Source: JACJXW01 sp964418125
GTDB taxonomy: Bacteria > Bacteroidota > Bacteroidia > Chitinophagales > Saprospiraceae
Length of the DNA: 64,000 nt
NCBI GenBank assembly: GCA_964418125.1
Contig: CAYQKY010000022.1
Coordinates: 1 to 64,000, forward strand
Reading direction: 5' to 3'
Position numbers and translations under genes: made by a program. How positions within the stretch are numbered: position 1 is the stretch's first letter; the number at the start of each line of letters is the position of its first letter. This document shows, one piece after another, positions 16,571 through 24,274 of this stretch. The notes under the pieces are model-generated. The model saw only the letters and a list, made by a program, of their open reading frames with translations. It had not been told where the DNA came from and ran no database searches.

Positions 16571-17680
16571 ATGCTACTCACAGGACACAATATCGCCCAC
16601 TACCTCCTTGATAAGGGGTATGTTACCCCGGAGGACATCGTTGAGGCCAGGATGAGCATCGAGCCGGCCTCCAGCCGCAACAACAGCTTCCGCCTCCGCC
16701 GGGAGGATCGGCCCACCCTGTTCATCAAACAGGTGAAGGCGTTCGAACAGGAAAAGGCCGAAACTTTGCGCACGGAGGCCAACTGCTACTGGCTGGCCCG
16801 GCACGATGAGGATTTTGGACCCCTTCGTCCTTATATCCCTACGCTGGTGGAGTACGACTACAACAACCACATCCTCACCACCGAAAATATTGAGCCCGCC
16901 CGGAGCCTGCAGGATTTTTATGAGCAAACGGGTGATTTTTCACTTATCATTGCCCGAAAGATGGCGAAGGTGCTGGCCTGCCTGCATGGAGAAGTTGGGA
17001 CGGCCGCCGTTCAGGGGAAAAGCCGGCAGCTCTTCCGGGAGAACATCCCCGGCATTTTCCTGCTGAACGATCAGAACCTGAAATTCTTCAGCCAGGGCAA
17101 AGAGGCCGGAAAACTGTTCGCTCGATTGATCAGTGAGAACCGGGAGTACCTGCCCCTGATACAGGCCGTAGGGCAGGAATGGGAGTCCGCCACCCTACTC
17201 CACGGGGATATCAAACCCGCCAACTTCCTGCTGCAGGAAACCGTCGGGGCTCCACACCTTTTTCTGGTAGACTGGGAGATCGCCTTCTTCGGCGACGCCT
17301 GCTGGGATATGGCGGGCGTGCTCCAAAGCTATCTCCTCTTCTGGGTGGAAAACAACCTGCGGCAGCGCCCGGAATACGCGTCCGTGGAAATGGAGCCCAT
17401 CGGCTTTCCCCTCGAACAGGTGCTGCCTTCCATCCATGCTTTCTGGGATACCTACGTGCAGGAGCAGGGCTGGGAGGAAATGCAGGCGCAGGCCATGATG
17501 GAGAAGTCAATCCGATTTTGCGCCCTTAAGCTGATCCATACCTGTACCGAGGCTGCCCGGCAGTCTGAATTTCTGCAGCCTGCTGTAGCTGCAATGCTGC
17601 AGCTGAGCCTGAATCTGCTCAAAAGCCCGGAAGAAGCGCTGGAATCCCTTTTTCAAATCCCTCAAAAAAAAGCAGCATGA
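16571..17680 (+). CDS. APH-fold kinase of lanthipeptide-type dehydratase (LanK-like)
   Basis: 369 residues from ATG 16571 (MLLTGHNIAHYLLDKGYVTP); the open frame extends upstream but that part reads from the leader hairpin. It is an aminoglycoside-phosphotransferase-fold kinase: Lys53 in LFIKQV, Glu69 as likely partner, catalytic loop LLHGDIKPANFLL with Asp213 and Asn218, and the metal-binding Asp234 in LVDWEIAFFGD. In class V lanthipeptide and thioamitide clusters an APH-like kinase phosphorylates Ser/Thr of the precursor and a HopA1-like partner eliminates the phosphate. The HopA1 gene here overlaps by 4 bp (ATGA), so the two are translationally coupled. Confidence 0.82.
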   Translation: MLLTGHNIAHYLLDKGYVTPEDIVEARMSIEPASSRNNSFRLRREDRPTLFIKQVKAFEQEKAETLRTEANCYWLARHDEDFGPLRPYIPTLVEYDYNNHILTTENIEPARSLQDFYEQTGDFSLIIARKMAKVLACLHGEVGTAAVQGKSRQLFRENIPGIFLLNDQNLKFFSQGKEAGKLFARLISENREYLPLIQAVGQEWESATLLHGDIKPANFLLQETVGAPHLFLVDWEIAFFGDACWDMAGVLQSYLLFWVENNLRQRPEYASVEMEPIGFPLEQVLPSIHAFWDTYVQEQGWEEMQAQAMMEKSIRFCALKLIHTCTEAARQSEFLQPAVAAMLQLSLNLLKSPEEALESLFQIPQKKAA

Positions 17681-18696
17681 TACCTCAAAAGCACGATACT
17701 CTGCCTCAGCTGAAGGCGGTGGCCGAAAGTACGGAGATCCGGCCCGGACAGATCCTGATCTCCGGCAAGCCCCCCATTCCTTTCTACGAGGGGAGCGGCC
17801 AATACCCCAGCGACCTGCCCGCCCGCCTGTCGGAAGCCATCTACCGGCATCTTTACTCCGTCGGGGCCCTGTCCGGCGAAGAGTGGGAACTGCCCGCCGG
17901 CCAACTGGTTTACGATGATGCCCTGGCTTTCGTGCGGCAGTTGGAAAAGGCCAATGCCACCGCGCCCCGGTTGGATAAAGGCTGGAAGGTAGAAGAGGAT
18001 ATTTCCGGAGGACAGGCCCTTACCGTCAAGGGGAACTTCAAACGCACCCTCCATCCGGGAGAATATGTCTTTTCCAACAGCCTGCTCTATGCACCTGATG
18101 AAAAGCGGGTGTCGCTCTGGATGCCCAAACAGGACGTTCCGGCAGACAAGGGCTTCTACTATGCCTTCGGCAGTACCGCCGGTGAGGAGAACGGCAGCAT
18201 GCAGGTGCGTTTTTACTTCAACCTGCTTCCGGAGGGCGCGCCGCTGCTACTCAACTGGCTGACAGCCACCTTCAACCGGGCAGCGGTCCCTTTCCAGTTC
18301 AAATGCCTGCATCATCCCGCCCTTTACGGCCGGAGCGATGCCGGGGTGTTGTACCTTTCCAAACGCTACGCCGGCTATGCCGCAGCGTTGCTGGATGATT
18401 TTGTGCCGGAGCTGAGCCCGCACCTGCGGGCGCCCACGCCCTTGTTCACCCTGCCGTTGTATCCCGGCATAGCCTTCGCTGAAAGCCCGCCCCTCAGTAG
18501 CGCGAGCTTTGGCACCAGCCGTTGTGATATCATCGCTGCCGGGCTGTCTGCGGCCTATGAAAAAGGGCTATCGGATGAAAAAAAACTGGAAGAGGTATTG
18601 CTGGCCATTCAACATCAGAACCTCGACCCGAGCCGCCTGTTTCTGAATCCCAATAGCCATTATCCTTATCCATTCCTCAAAAACCAAGCCGCATGA
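17677..18696 (+). CDS. HopA1-family protein, predicted phospho-Ser/Thr lyase (LanY-like)
   Basis: 339 residues matching the HopA1 effector domain. Family traits are KGFYYAFG at 158-165, the strand-helix segment VRFYFNLLPEGAPLLLNWLT from about 177, the VPFQFK element near 204-209, and SDAGVLYLSKR near 220-230. The name comes from a Pseudomonas type III effector, but no type III secretion genes are present. Homologs beside APH-like kinases in class V lanthipeptide and thioamitide clusters act as lyases that form dehydroamino acids. Coupling by ATGA overlaps on both sides makes a dehydration complex with the kinase the best reading. Confidence 0.83.
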   Translation: MIPQKHDTLPQLKAVAESTEIRPGQILISGKPPIPFYEGSGQYPSDLPARLSEAIYRHLYSVGALSGEEWELPAGQLVYDDALAFVRQLEKANATAPRLDKGWKVEEDISGGQALTVKGNFKRTLHPGEYVFSNSLLYAPDEKRVSLWMPKQDVPADKGFYYAFGSTAGEENGSMQVRFYFNLLPEGAPLLLNWLTATFNRAAVPFQFKCLHHPALYGRSDAGVLYLSKRYAGYAAALLDDFVPELSPHLRAPTPLFTLPLYPGIAFAESPPLSSASFGTSRCDIIAAGLSAAYEKGLSDEKKLEEVLLAIQHQNLDPSRLFLNPNSHYPYPFLKNQAA

Positions 18697-19880
18697 ATTC
18701 CAGCCAACTGATACAGATAGCCGATGATATCGGCCGCCGGTTGTACCGCGATGCGATCTGGCATCAAGGCCGATGCAACTGGATGAGCATCGAATACCAT
18801 TTCAAAGGCAAAACGATAAACCGGCGCCATCAACCCATGGAGGAAGACCTCTACAAAGGCCTGTCGGGAGTGGCCCTGTTCCTGGGCGCCCTGTACCACG
18901 CCACCGGGGAAGACATCTTCCGGCGTGCTGCCGTCGGCGCCTGCCGGCAGGCCGTTCGCTTGCACGAACGGCCCCCCGGGGAGTACCGGTGGAGCTTTTT
19001 CCGGGGCAGCCCCGGCCTGGCCTGGGCCCTTTGCCAGGCAGGGGCATTTACCCGGGAGCCTGAACTTCAGGAAGCAGCCAGGCAGGCGGTTGAAAGGCTG
19101 CTGGAGGACAACCCGCCCCAGGATAAGGCCGATGTCATTGACGGGCTGGCCGGCGGCATCCCCGCCCTCATCGCTCTGGACCGGAAGCTGGAATTTCCGG
19201 CTCTCCGGAGCCGGATCATAGGGCTGGGAGAAGGGTTGCTGGAAAGGGCCGTCACTTCACCCCGGGGCATCTATTGGGCCAACGGGCAGGAGGGGCAACC
19301 CATGCCCGGTTTCTCTCATGGCGCTTCCGGCATGGCCTGGTGTATGCTGGAACTTCATCGTTATACCGGCAGTGAAAAATACCGGCAGGCGGCACTGGCT
19401 ACCCTGTCTTTCGAAGATCAGTTGGTGGTAAAGCCCGAAAAGGAGCGCCACTTCATAAAGAGCGATTGGGCCCACGGAGCCGCCGGCCTCGGCCTGGCCC
19501 GCCTCAACGCCTATGTACAGGGAGGCGGTGATCCGCTTCTGGAAAGCACCCGGCGGTATATCGAGGAAAGCCGGCAGGGTTTTGCGCAACAACGCCAGAT
19601 GGAAGTGTCGGCCTGCAACGGCGTCTGGGGGCTCACCACCCTGCTCCTGGCGGCCGCTGATGAATTGGGAGATCCCTCTTTTAAAGCCCAGGCGCTGGAA
19701 ATTACCGAAGAGGCGGTTCGACAGTACGAAGAGAGGGGAGCGTGCTGGTGGGATGGCAACCCCGCCCGGGGAGAGGCGCCCGATTTCATGATCTGCCTGT
19801 CCGGTATCGGCTATTCCCTGCTCCGGCTGGCGGATAGCCGGGCGTACCCGTCGGTGCTGGCGGTGAGGGGCGTCTCGTGA
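18693..19880 (+). CDS. LanC-like lanthionine cyclase with altered zinc site
   Basis: 395 residues of repeated alpha-helical hairpins typical of the LanC alpha-toroid. Internal motifs are GLSGVALFLGAL, GSPGLAWAL, DGLAGGIPALI, GFSHGASGMAWCM, WAHGAAGLGLARL, CNGVWGLTTLL and CLSGIGYSLLRL. His209 fits the conserved SHG histidine. The usual zinc ligands Cys (in WCxG) and Cys-His (in CHG) are here Ala260, Cys308 and Asn309, so only one of three ligands is kept; His261 is adjacent and might substitute. It may form thioether rings by an unusual route or serve as a scaffold. It is the last gene of the coupled kinase-lyase-cyclase operon. Confidence 0.85.
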   Translation: MNSSQLIQIADDIGRRLYRDAIWHQGRCNWMSIEYHFKGKTINRRHQPMEEDLYKGLSGVALFLGALYHATGEDIFRRAAVGACRQAVRLHERPPGEYRWSFFRGSPGLAWALCQAGAFTREPELQEAARQAVERLLEDNPPQDKADVIDGLAGGIPALIALDRKLEFPALRSRIIGLGEGLLERAVTSPRGIYWANGQEGQPMPGFSHGASGMAWCMLELHRYTGSEKYRQAALATLSFEDQLVVKPEKERHFIKSDWAHGAAGLGLARLNAYVQGGGDPLLESTRRYIEESRQGFAQQRQMEVSACNGVWGLTTLLLAAADELGDPSFKAQALEITEEAVRQYEERGACWWDGNPARGEAPDFMICLSGIGYSLLRLADSRAYPSVLAVRGVS

Positions 19881-19881
19881 T

Positions 19882-19991
19882 TCGTGTAGTCGTGATTCGG
19901 GATTCGTCTAAACGAGTTACGAATCACGACTACACGAGTTACGAATCCACGAATCACGAATCCACGAATCACGAATCCACGAATATACAAA
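19882..19991. repeat. Gene-end microrepeat hairpin (CACGAATC words)
   Basis: TGTAGTCGTGATTCG (19885-19899) pairs perfectly with its complement at 19920-19934. The right side continues with ACGAATC(C) words repeated to about 19985. It abuts the LanC stop codon and ends 10 bp before the converging permease stop, so it could serve both genes as terminator. Confidence 0.7.
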
Positions 19992-20001
19992 TCCCCCGAC
20001 C

Positions 20002-21231
20002 CTACTCCTCCCGGATCAGCGCCGGCACCTTCATCGCCCGCAGGGCCGGCGGCACGGAGGCCAGCACGCCAATAGCCACTACGGTGAGGGCCACCACGAT
20101 AAAGTCGATGAAGCGCATGCTGATGGGATAGGCTTCCACCACAAAATTACCGGGGACGGAGACGATGCCTACCGTCTTCTGCAGGATGTACAGTATGACG
20201 GCCAGCACGAAGCCCATGCCAATGCCCAGGAGGCTAAGGAGCAGGCCTTCGTTGAGGAAGATATTGCGGACGGTGGTATTCAGGGCGCCCATGGACTTGA
20301 GGATGGAGATGTCTTTCTGCTTTTCCAGCACCACCATCCAGAGAGCCCCGACGATATTGAAGGCTACCAGGAGCATCATCAGGCTGGCGATGGCGTAGCT
20401 GAGCCATTTTTCCACCTGCATCAGGCGGAGGAAGGAGGCTTCCTGTTCGTAGCGCCCCTTCACATCAAAGCCCTCGCCCACGACGGACTGCACGGCGGGG
20501 ATCACTTCAGCGGGCTCTGCCCCCGGCGCCATCCGGATCTCCAGGGCGCTCACTTCGTTCTCGGCGCCGATCAGCTCCCGGGCAAATTTCAGGGAGGAAA
20601 GGACGTACTGATTGTCGAACTCCTGCTGAATGACAAAAGTACCGCCCGGGTAGATGTACCGCCGGCGGAAGGGCTGCACCTGCTGCCCGAAGAAGCCGCT
20701 GCTCTGCTCCCGCTTGGGCATGTAGACGGCCAGCTCGGTGAAGCGGTCGCCTACGTTGGCGGCCAGCTTGTTGCGCATGCCCAGGCCCAGGATGGCCAGC
20801 TGCCTGCCGTTTTCCTCAAAATTGTACTCGCCCTCTTTTACCGTGGTATCAATGCCCACGACCTCTTTGAAATGCTCATCCACCCCCTTGAGGGTGCCGA
20901 AATCCTGGTTGTCCTTATATTCGAAAAAAGCCACCTCCTCCAGGGTGCGCGATACCTGCTGCACGCCGTCCAGGGCCAGCAGCTTTTCCAGCAGCACGGT
21001 ATCCGCCTCGAACGTCTTGCCGCGGGCGGGCGTCACCTTGATGTCCGGGTTGAAATTGCTGTACATGCCGGTGATGAGGTCCTCGAAGCCGTTGAAAACG
21101 GAGAGGACCAGCACCAGGGCGGCCGACCCCACCGCAATACCGAAGACCGCAATGCCGGTGATGATGTTGATGGCATTGGTCGATTTCTTGGCGAAGAGGT
21201 AGCGGCGGGCGATGCGGAGGGAGAGGTTCAT
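20002..21231 (-). CDS. LolC/LolE-like ABC transporter permease
   Basis: 409 residues. One N-terminal membrane segment (INIITGIAVFGIAVGSAALVLVL) follows the basic LRIARRYLFAKKS. A large periplasmic domain spans about 50-270, and three C-terminal membrane segments make up the FtsX-like domain (AIASLMMLLVAFNIVGALWMVVL onward). This is the architecture of lipoprotein-releasing permeases LolC and LolE. Its ATPase partner is not in the window. Outer-membrane lipoprotein sorting is the likely role, but related permeases export other substrates. Confidence 0.83.
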   Translation of the reverse strand: MNLSLRIARRYLFAKKSTNAINIITGIAVFGIAVGSAALVLVLSVFNGFEDLITGMYSNFNPDIKVTPARGKTFEADTVLLEKLLALDGVQQVSRTLEEVAFFEYKDNQDFGTLKGVDEHFKEVVGIDTTVKEGEYNFEENGRQLAILGLGMRNKLAANVGDRFTELAVYMPKREQSSGFFGQQVQPFRRRYIYPGGTFVIQQEFDNQYVLSSLKFARELIGAENEVSALEIRMAPGAEPAEVIPAVQSVVGEGFDVKGRYEQEASFLRLMQVEKWLSYAIASLMMLLVAFNIVGALWMVVLEKQKDISILKSMGALNTTVRNIFLNEGLLLSLLGIGMGFVLAVILYILQKTVGIVSVPGNFVVEAYPISMRFIDFIVVALTVVAIGVLASVPPALRAMKVPALIREE

Positions 21232-21289
21232 GGATTATTGGCTGGCTGTTTTATTCTGTTTTACCATTCCATTTTTAGAAAAACTCGTG

Positions 21290-21631
21290 CTAAGCTGTGG
21301 CAAACCCGGTGAACTTTCTCATCTCTTCAGGATGAAACCCCAGGACTATATCTTCTTTAGGAACTCCTCTTTTGATCAACTCGTCGCCAACCATTTCTTC
21401 TGTATTATTGACTTGTATCCAGACTTTACCATTTTTTATATCAAAGTGGAGCGGACAATAATGAATATATTTCTTGCCGCTCCATCCTATTCTTACCAAC
21501 TGGTAATGATGCCCTTCCCGGTCAGCAATGATCTGAGTGTCTATGCCAGAGGGGTCGTTAGAATACATTTCTTTGGCATAAGTATTTAAAAAGTTCAGGA
21601 TTGCTGCTTGATATGTATTTACTTTATCCAT
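21290..21631 (-). CDS. xisI: XisI-like protein, orphan
   Basis: 113 residues matching XisI (fdxN element excision controlling factor): GHHYQLVRIGWSGKKYIHYCPLHFDIKNGKVWIQVNNTEEMVGDELIKRGVP is the conserved body. In cyanobacteria XisI and XisH help excise the fdxN element, but most homologs have no such element nearby and their function is unknown. XisI genes are usually paired with xisH; none is found here, since the upstream neighbour is the TolC gene. The coding sequence is AT-richer than its neighbours, suggesting transfer. Confidence 0.82.
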   Translation of the reverse strand: MDKVNTYQAAILNFLNTYAKEMYSNDPSGIDTQIIADREGHHYQLVRIGWSGKKYIHYCPLHFDIKNGKVWIQVNNTEEMVGDELIKRGVPKEDIVLGFHPEEMRKFTGFATA

Positions 21632-21696
21632 TCCTTACTTTATTTTATTTTCCTCAAATTCGGGATTTTTTGGGATAAAGTCATCATTTTGCCCCC

Positions 21697-21746
21697 AGAC
21701 TTGACAAGTTTCCGTTCCTCCCCGGCCCCAAAAACTTGTCAAGTCT
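21697..21746 (-). terminator. Perfect 15-bp hairpin after the TolC gene
   Basis: AGACTTGACAAGTTT (21697-21711) pairs perfectly with AAACTTGTCAAGTCT (21732-21746) across a 20-nt loop. The stem starts 6 bp past the TolC stop codon and is a likely transcription or mRNA 3-prime end. Confidence 0.65.
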
Positions 21747-21752
21747 AAAGGA

Positions 21753-23087
21753 CTATCTCACCAGCCCTCCGATTAATCTGATCAGCTCTGTCTCCGTATT
21801 TTTCAGATTAAACAGCGCATTGAGGCGCTGCTGGGAGGCGTTGATGTAGCTCACCTGAATGGTGCGGTAGTCGAAGGAGTTGATCAGGCCGCCGCGGAAG
21901 CGCTCTTCGGCGATCTCCAGGTTGCGGCGGGCGTTCTCGACCAGGGCGGTGGTCACTTCCACGAGGCGCTTCTGGGTGTTGTAGGTGGCCAGGGTATTGG
22001 CCAGCTGGTTATTGAGGGTGCGCTTGAGGTCGTTGATGTTGTGCTGGGCGATGAGTTCCTCGGTTTTGGCGTTCTCGATGCGGGTGCGGCGCACGCCGGC
22101 GTCGAAGATGGGGTAGGAGGCCGTGAAGTTGAGGAAGCCGGTGAAGGTCTTGGCGGCCACCCGGGGCAGCTCCCGGGGTTCCATTTCGAAGCTGAACTGC
22201 TGCTCGCCGAGAGACAGGGCCACGTCGTAGGCCAGCCCCGTGCGCATCTGTACAGTAGGGTAGAGGCTGGTTTCCTGTATGCGGGTATTAACGGAGGCCA
22301 GTTCGCGGTTGACGTACTGGTTCTGCAACTGGTTGTTGCTGTTGAGCATTTGCTGCTGCAGGTCTTCCAGGCGGTAGTCTTCCACGTCGTACGTCAGAGT
22401 ATCGGCCAGCCGGTAGGGGGTATTCAGGTCGTCGACGCCCATGGCCAGGTTGAGGTTGCGAATGGCCGTCTGGAAGGTATTGGCCTGCAGCACGTAATTG
22501 GTGGAGTCGTTCAGATAGGCGTCCTGGGTCTGCAGGATGTCAAAGGTGCTGGCCTGGCCGAACTCCCTGCGCAGTTCCTGGTACTCCACGCGGTCGCGGG
22601 AAAGGATCAGGACTTCCTGGACGACGTCGAGCTGTTCCTGCTGCACCAGGGCGTTGTAGTACGCCTGTATGATGCTCTGAATGGTGTTTTCCACCGTTAT
22701 TTTGATGTTGCCCTCGCTGAGCTGTTCCTGCACCTCCAGTTGCTCTTTGGTGTAGCGCACGCGGTAGCCGTTGAAGAGGGTCCAGTTGGCCTCAACGCCG
22801 GGTGATACGCCGGTGTTGACGGTATTGCTGGTGCGGAGTACCGAGCCCGGGTTGCTGAGGTCCCGGTAGTTGTTGTTGGAGTTCAGGGTGAGGTTGATGG
22901 TGGGATAGCGGCCGGCAACGGCCCAGTCGTTGTTGTTGGCCGCTATATCTTCCCTGGCTTCGGTTATCCGGATCTGATAACTGTTGGCCAGGCCGGTTTC
23001 TATGGCCTGGGAGAGGCTGAGTTCCTGTTGGGCGAAAACAGCGCCTGTCAGCAGCAGTAAGGGGAACAGAATGTAAGATGCCTTCAT
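21753..23087 (-). CDS. TolC family outer-membrane efflux protein
   Basis: 444 residues from MKASYILFPLLLLTGAVFAQ, a signal peptide; the open frame to 23126 would add 13 residues before it. Two structural repeats of the outer-membrane efflux protein family are visible: the first after SLSQAIETGLANSYQIRITEAR and the second with NARRNLEIAEERFRGGLINSFDYRTIQVSYINAS. It is the exit duct for the RND pump and adaptor encoded upstream on the same strand. A GtrA gene ends 19 bp before its start. Confidence 0.9.
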   Translation of the reverse strand: MKASYILFPLLLLTGAVFAQQELSLSQAIETGLANSYQIRITEAREDIAANNNDWAVAGRYPTINLTLNSNNNYRDLSNPGSVLRTSNTVNTGVSPGVEANWTLFNGYRVRYTKEQLEVQEQLSEGNIKITVENTIQSIIQAYYNALVQQEQLDVVQEVLILSRDRVEYQELRREFGQASTFDILQTQDAYLNDSTNYVLQANTFQTAIRNLNLAMGVDDLNTPYRLADTLTYDVEDYRLEDLQQQMLNSNNQLQNQYVNRELASVNTRIQETSLYPTVQMRTGLAYDVALSLGEQQFSFEMEPRELPRVAAKTFTGFLNFTASYPIFDAGVRRTRIENAKTEELIAQHNINDLKRTLNNQLANTLATYNTQKRLVEVTTALVENARRNLEIAEERFRGGLINSFDYRTIQVSYINASQQRLNALFNLKNTETELIRLIGGLVR

Positions 23088-23106
23088 AGTCAATTGTCGG
23101 TGATGG

Positions 23107-23517
23107 TTAGATAAACCTGCGTTCAAAGACGTATCGTTTCAGATAGAAGTTATAAAAAAATACGATTCCGGTCGCGCACAGTTTGGTAATGGGTTGATAC
23201 CGGGAAAAGAATTCCATCTGGGTCAGGCCGTAAATGATGCCCGTGCTCAGCGCCATGCCGCCAAGGGAAACCATGAGCGAGAGCAAAAATGCCCGGGAGG
23301 CCGAGCCCTGCAATGCAAAGACAAAGCGCTTCTGGAGCAGAAAATTGATGACCATAGCACAGGAGTAGGAAATGATGTTGGACACCACCGGGGAAAAGAA
23401 ATAGTGGACCAGCATCAGATAGAGTACGTAATCCACCGTCGTGGCCGCCGCCCCGGCCATGGCAAACCGGGCTTTTATCCGAAACAGCTCCCGAAGCTTC
23501 TCCCTGTTCCATTGCAT
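23107..23517 (-). CDS. GtrA family membrane protein
   Basis: 136 residues with four predicted membrane helices, including RFAMAGAAATTVDYVLYLML, VVSNIISYSCAMVINFLLQKRFVF and the last helix before YNFYLKRYVF. This is the GtrA layout. GtrA-type proteins are linked to movement of lipid-linked sugars for surface glycan decoration. The gene lies between the nucleotidase and TolC on one strand, so its position in an efflux gene run may not reflect a shared pathway. Confidence 0.85.
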   Translation of the reverse strand: MQWNREKLRELFRIKARFAMAGAAATTVDYVLYLMLVHYFFSPVVSNIISYSCAMVINFLLQKRFVFALQGSASRAFLLSLMVSLGGMALSTGIIYGLTQMEFFSRYQPITKLCATGIVFFYNFYLKRYVFERRFI

Positions 23518-23562
23518 AGGCCGAAAAATTTCTGCCGAAGGTAAGGAATTTGGAGGATGTGC

Positions 23563-23658
23563 GTTGTTCGTTATTCGATGTTCGTTATTCGTTATTCGTT
23601 ATTCGGTAGTTCTGGGCTCGCGAACGGCCGAATACCGAATACCGAGATCCGAATACCG
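23563..23658. repeat. Gene-end microrepeat hairpin (TTATTCG words)
   Basis: TTCGTTATTCG words repeat on the left (23566-23625) and CCGAATA words on the right (23628-23658). A 14-bp stem with one mismatch can form. It ends 1-2 bp from the stop codon of the nucleotidase gene. Confidence 0.65.
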
Positions 23659-23659
23659 C

Positions 23660-24190
23660 TCATCCTCCCCGTTCCTCCCGGAAAAAAGCCCTCACCTCCT
23701 CCCAGTTATTGACCCGCTGAAAGCGCGTCTCCTCCACATTGTGCGAAGAGGTATACAGCAGGCCCTTGCCCGGGAATGTCTCCAGGTTGAAAGCGTGGTC
23801 ATCGATCATATAATCGGCCTGGACGATACTTTTATCGCCGCAGAACACAATATTCTTCCAGTGTACGAAGGGGAAATGATCCCGCAGCCAGTCGTATTTA
23901 TCCTCAAAGGAATTCCGGAATTCCATGGCCGCGGTGACGATGAAGACCTCGTAGTGCTCCATCAGCTCTTGTATCCCTTCCTGGCTGCCCGGCATTACCG
24001 GCAGGCCGCGGAAAAACCCCTTCTCGTAAATAGCCTCGCGAATGTACTCCGCCCCCGGTATCTGGTAGATTTTCTTTCCCCAGTAATCCTCCCGTTCGAG
24101 GTGCCTTCGAAACCGTTGTTCGTAAAGTTCCAGGAATTTAGGCATCACATCGGCGATGACCTCGTCCATGTCTATGGCTATGCGTTTCAT
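23660..24190 (-). CDS. NT5C-type 5'-nucleotidase (HAD superfamily)
   Basis: 176 residues from MKRIAIDMDEVIADVMPKFLELYE, which holds HAD motif I (DMDEV with both aspartates). The longer frame to 24265 is coded by a repeat and rejected. Motif II threonine lies in VFIVTAAMEF, and motif IV is DYMIDDHAFNL, as in deoxyribonucleotidases of the NT5C type. It probably removes phosphate from (d)NMPs in the cytoplasm. It sits between the RND pump and GtrA genes, each boundary being marked by a different repeat hairpin. Confidence 0.85.
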   Translation of the reverse strand: MKRIAIDMDEVIADVMPKFLELYEQRFRRHLEREDYWGKKIYQIPGAEYIREAIYEKGFFRGLPVMPGSQEGIQELMEHYEVFIVTAAMEFRNSFEDKYDWLRDHFPFVHWKNIVFCGDKSIVQADYMIDDHAFNLETFPGKGLLYTSSHNVEETRFQRVNNWEEVRAFFREERGG

Positions 24191-24195
24191 TTGTT

Positions 24196-24265
24196 GTGCA
24201 TTTGTGTTTTTGTGCATTCGTGCATTTGTTTGCGCATCTACAAATGCACCAATGCACCTATACAC
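24196..24265. repeat. Gene-end microrepeat hairpin (GTGCATTTG words)
   Basis: GTGCATTTGT words are repeated on the left (24196-24230) and answered by CAAATGCACC and AATGCACC on the right (24241-24258). The tract lies directly past the RND pump stop codon and directly before the nucleotidase start. Confidence 0.6.
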
Positions 24266-24274
24266 TAAAACACC

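Noticed and set aside
17677..18696. Type III secretion effector (from the HopA1 name)
   Set aside because: No secretion apparatus genes are present, and the kinase and LanC neighbours point to peptide dehydration instead.
19882..19991. CRISPR-like array
   Set aside because: The repeated words are short, unspaced and inverted, without uniform spacers or cas genes.
24191..24265. N-terminal extension of the nucleotidase
   Set aside because: It is encoded by the GTGCATTTG repeat tract; HAD motif I begins right after the Met at 24190.
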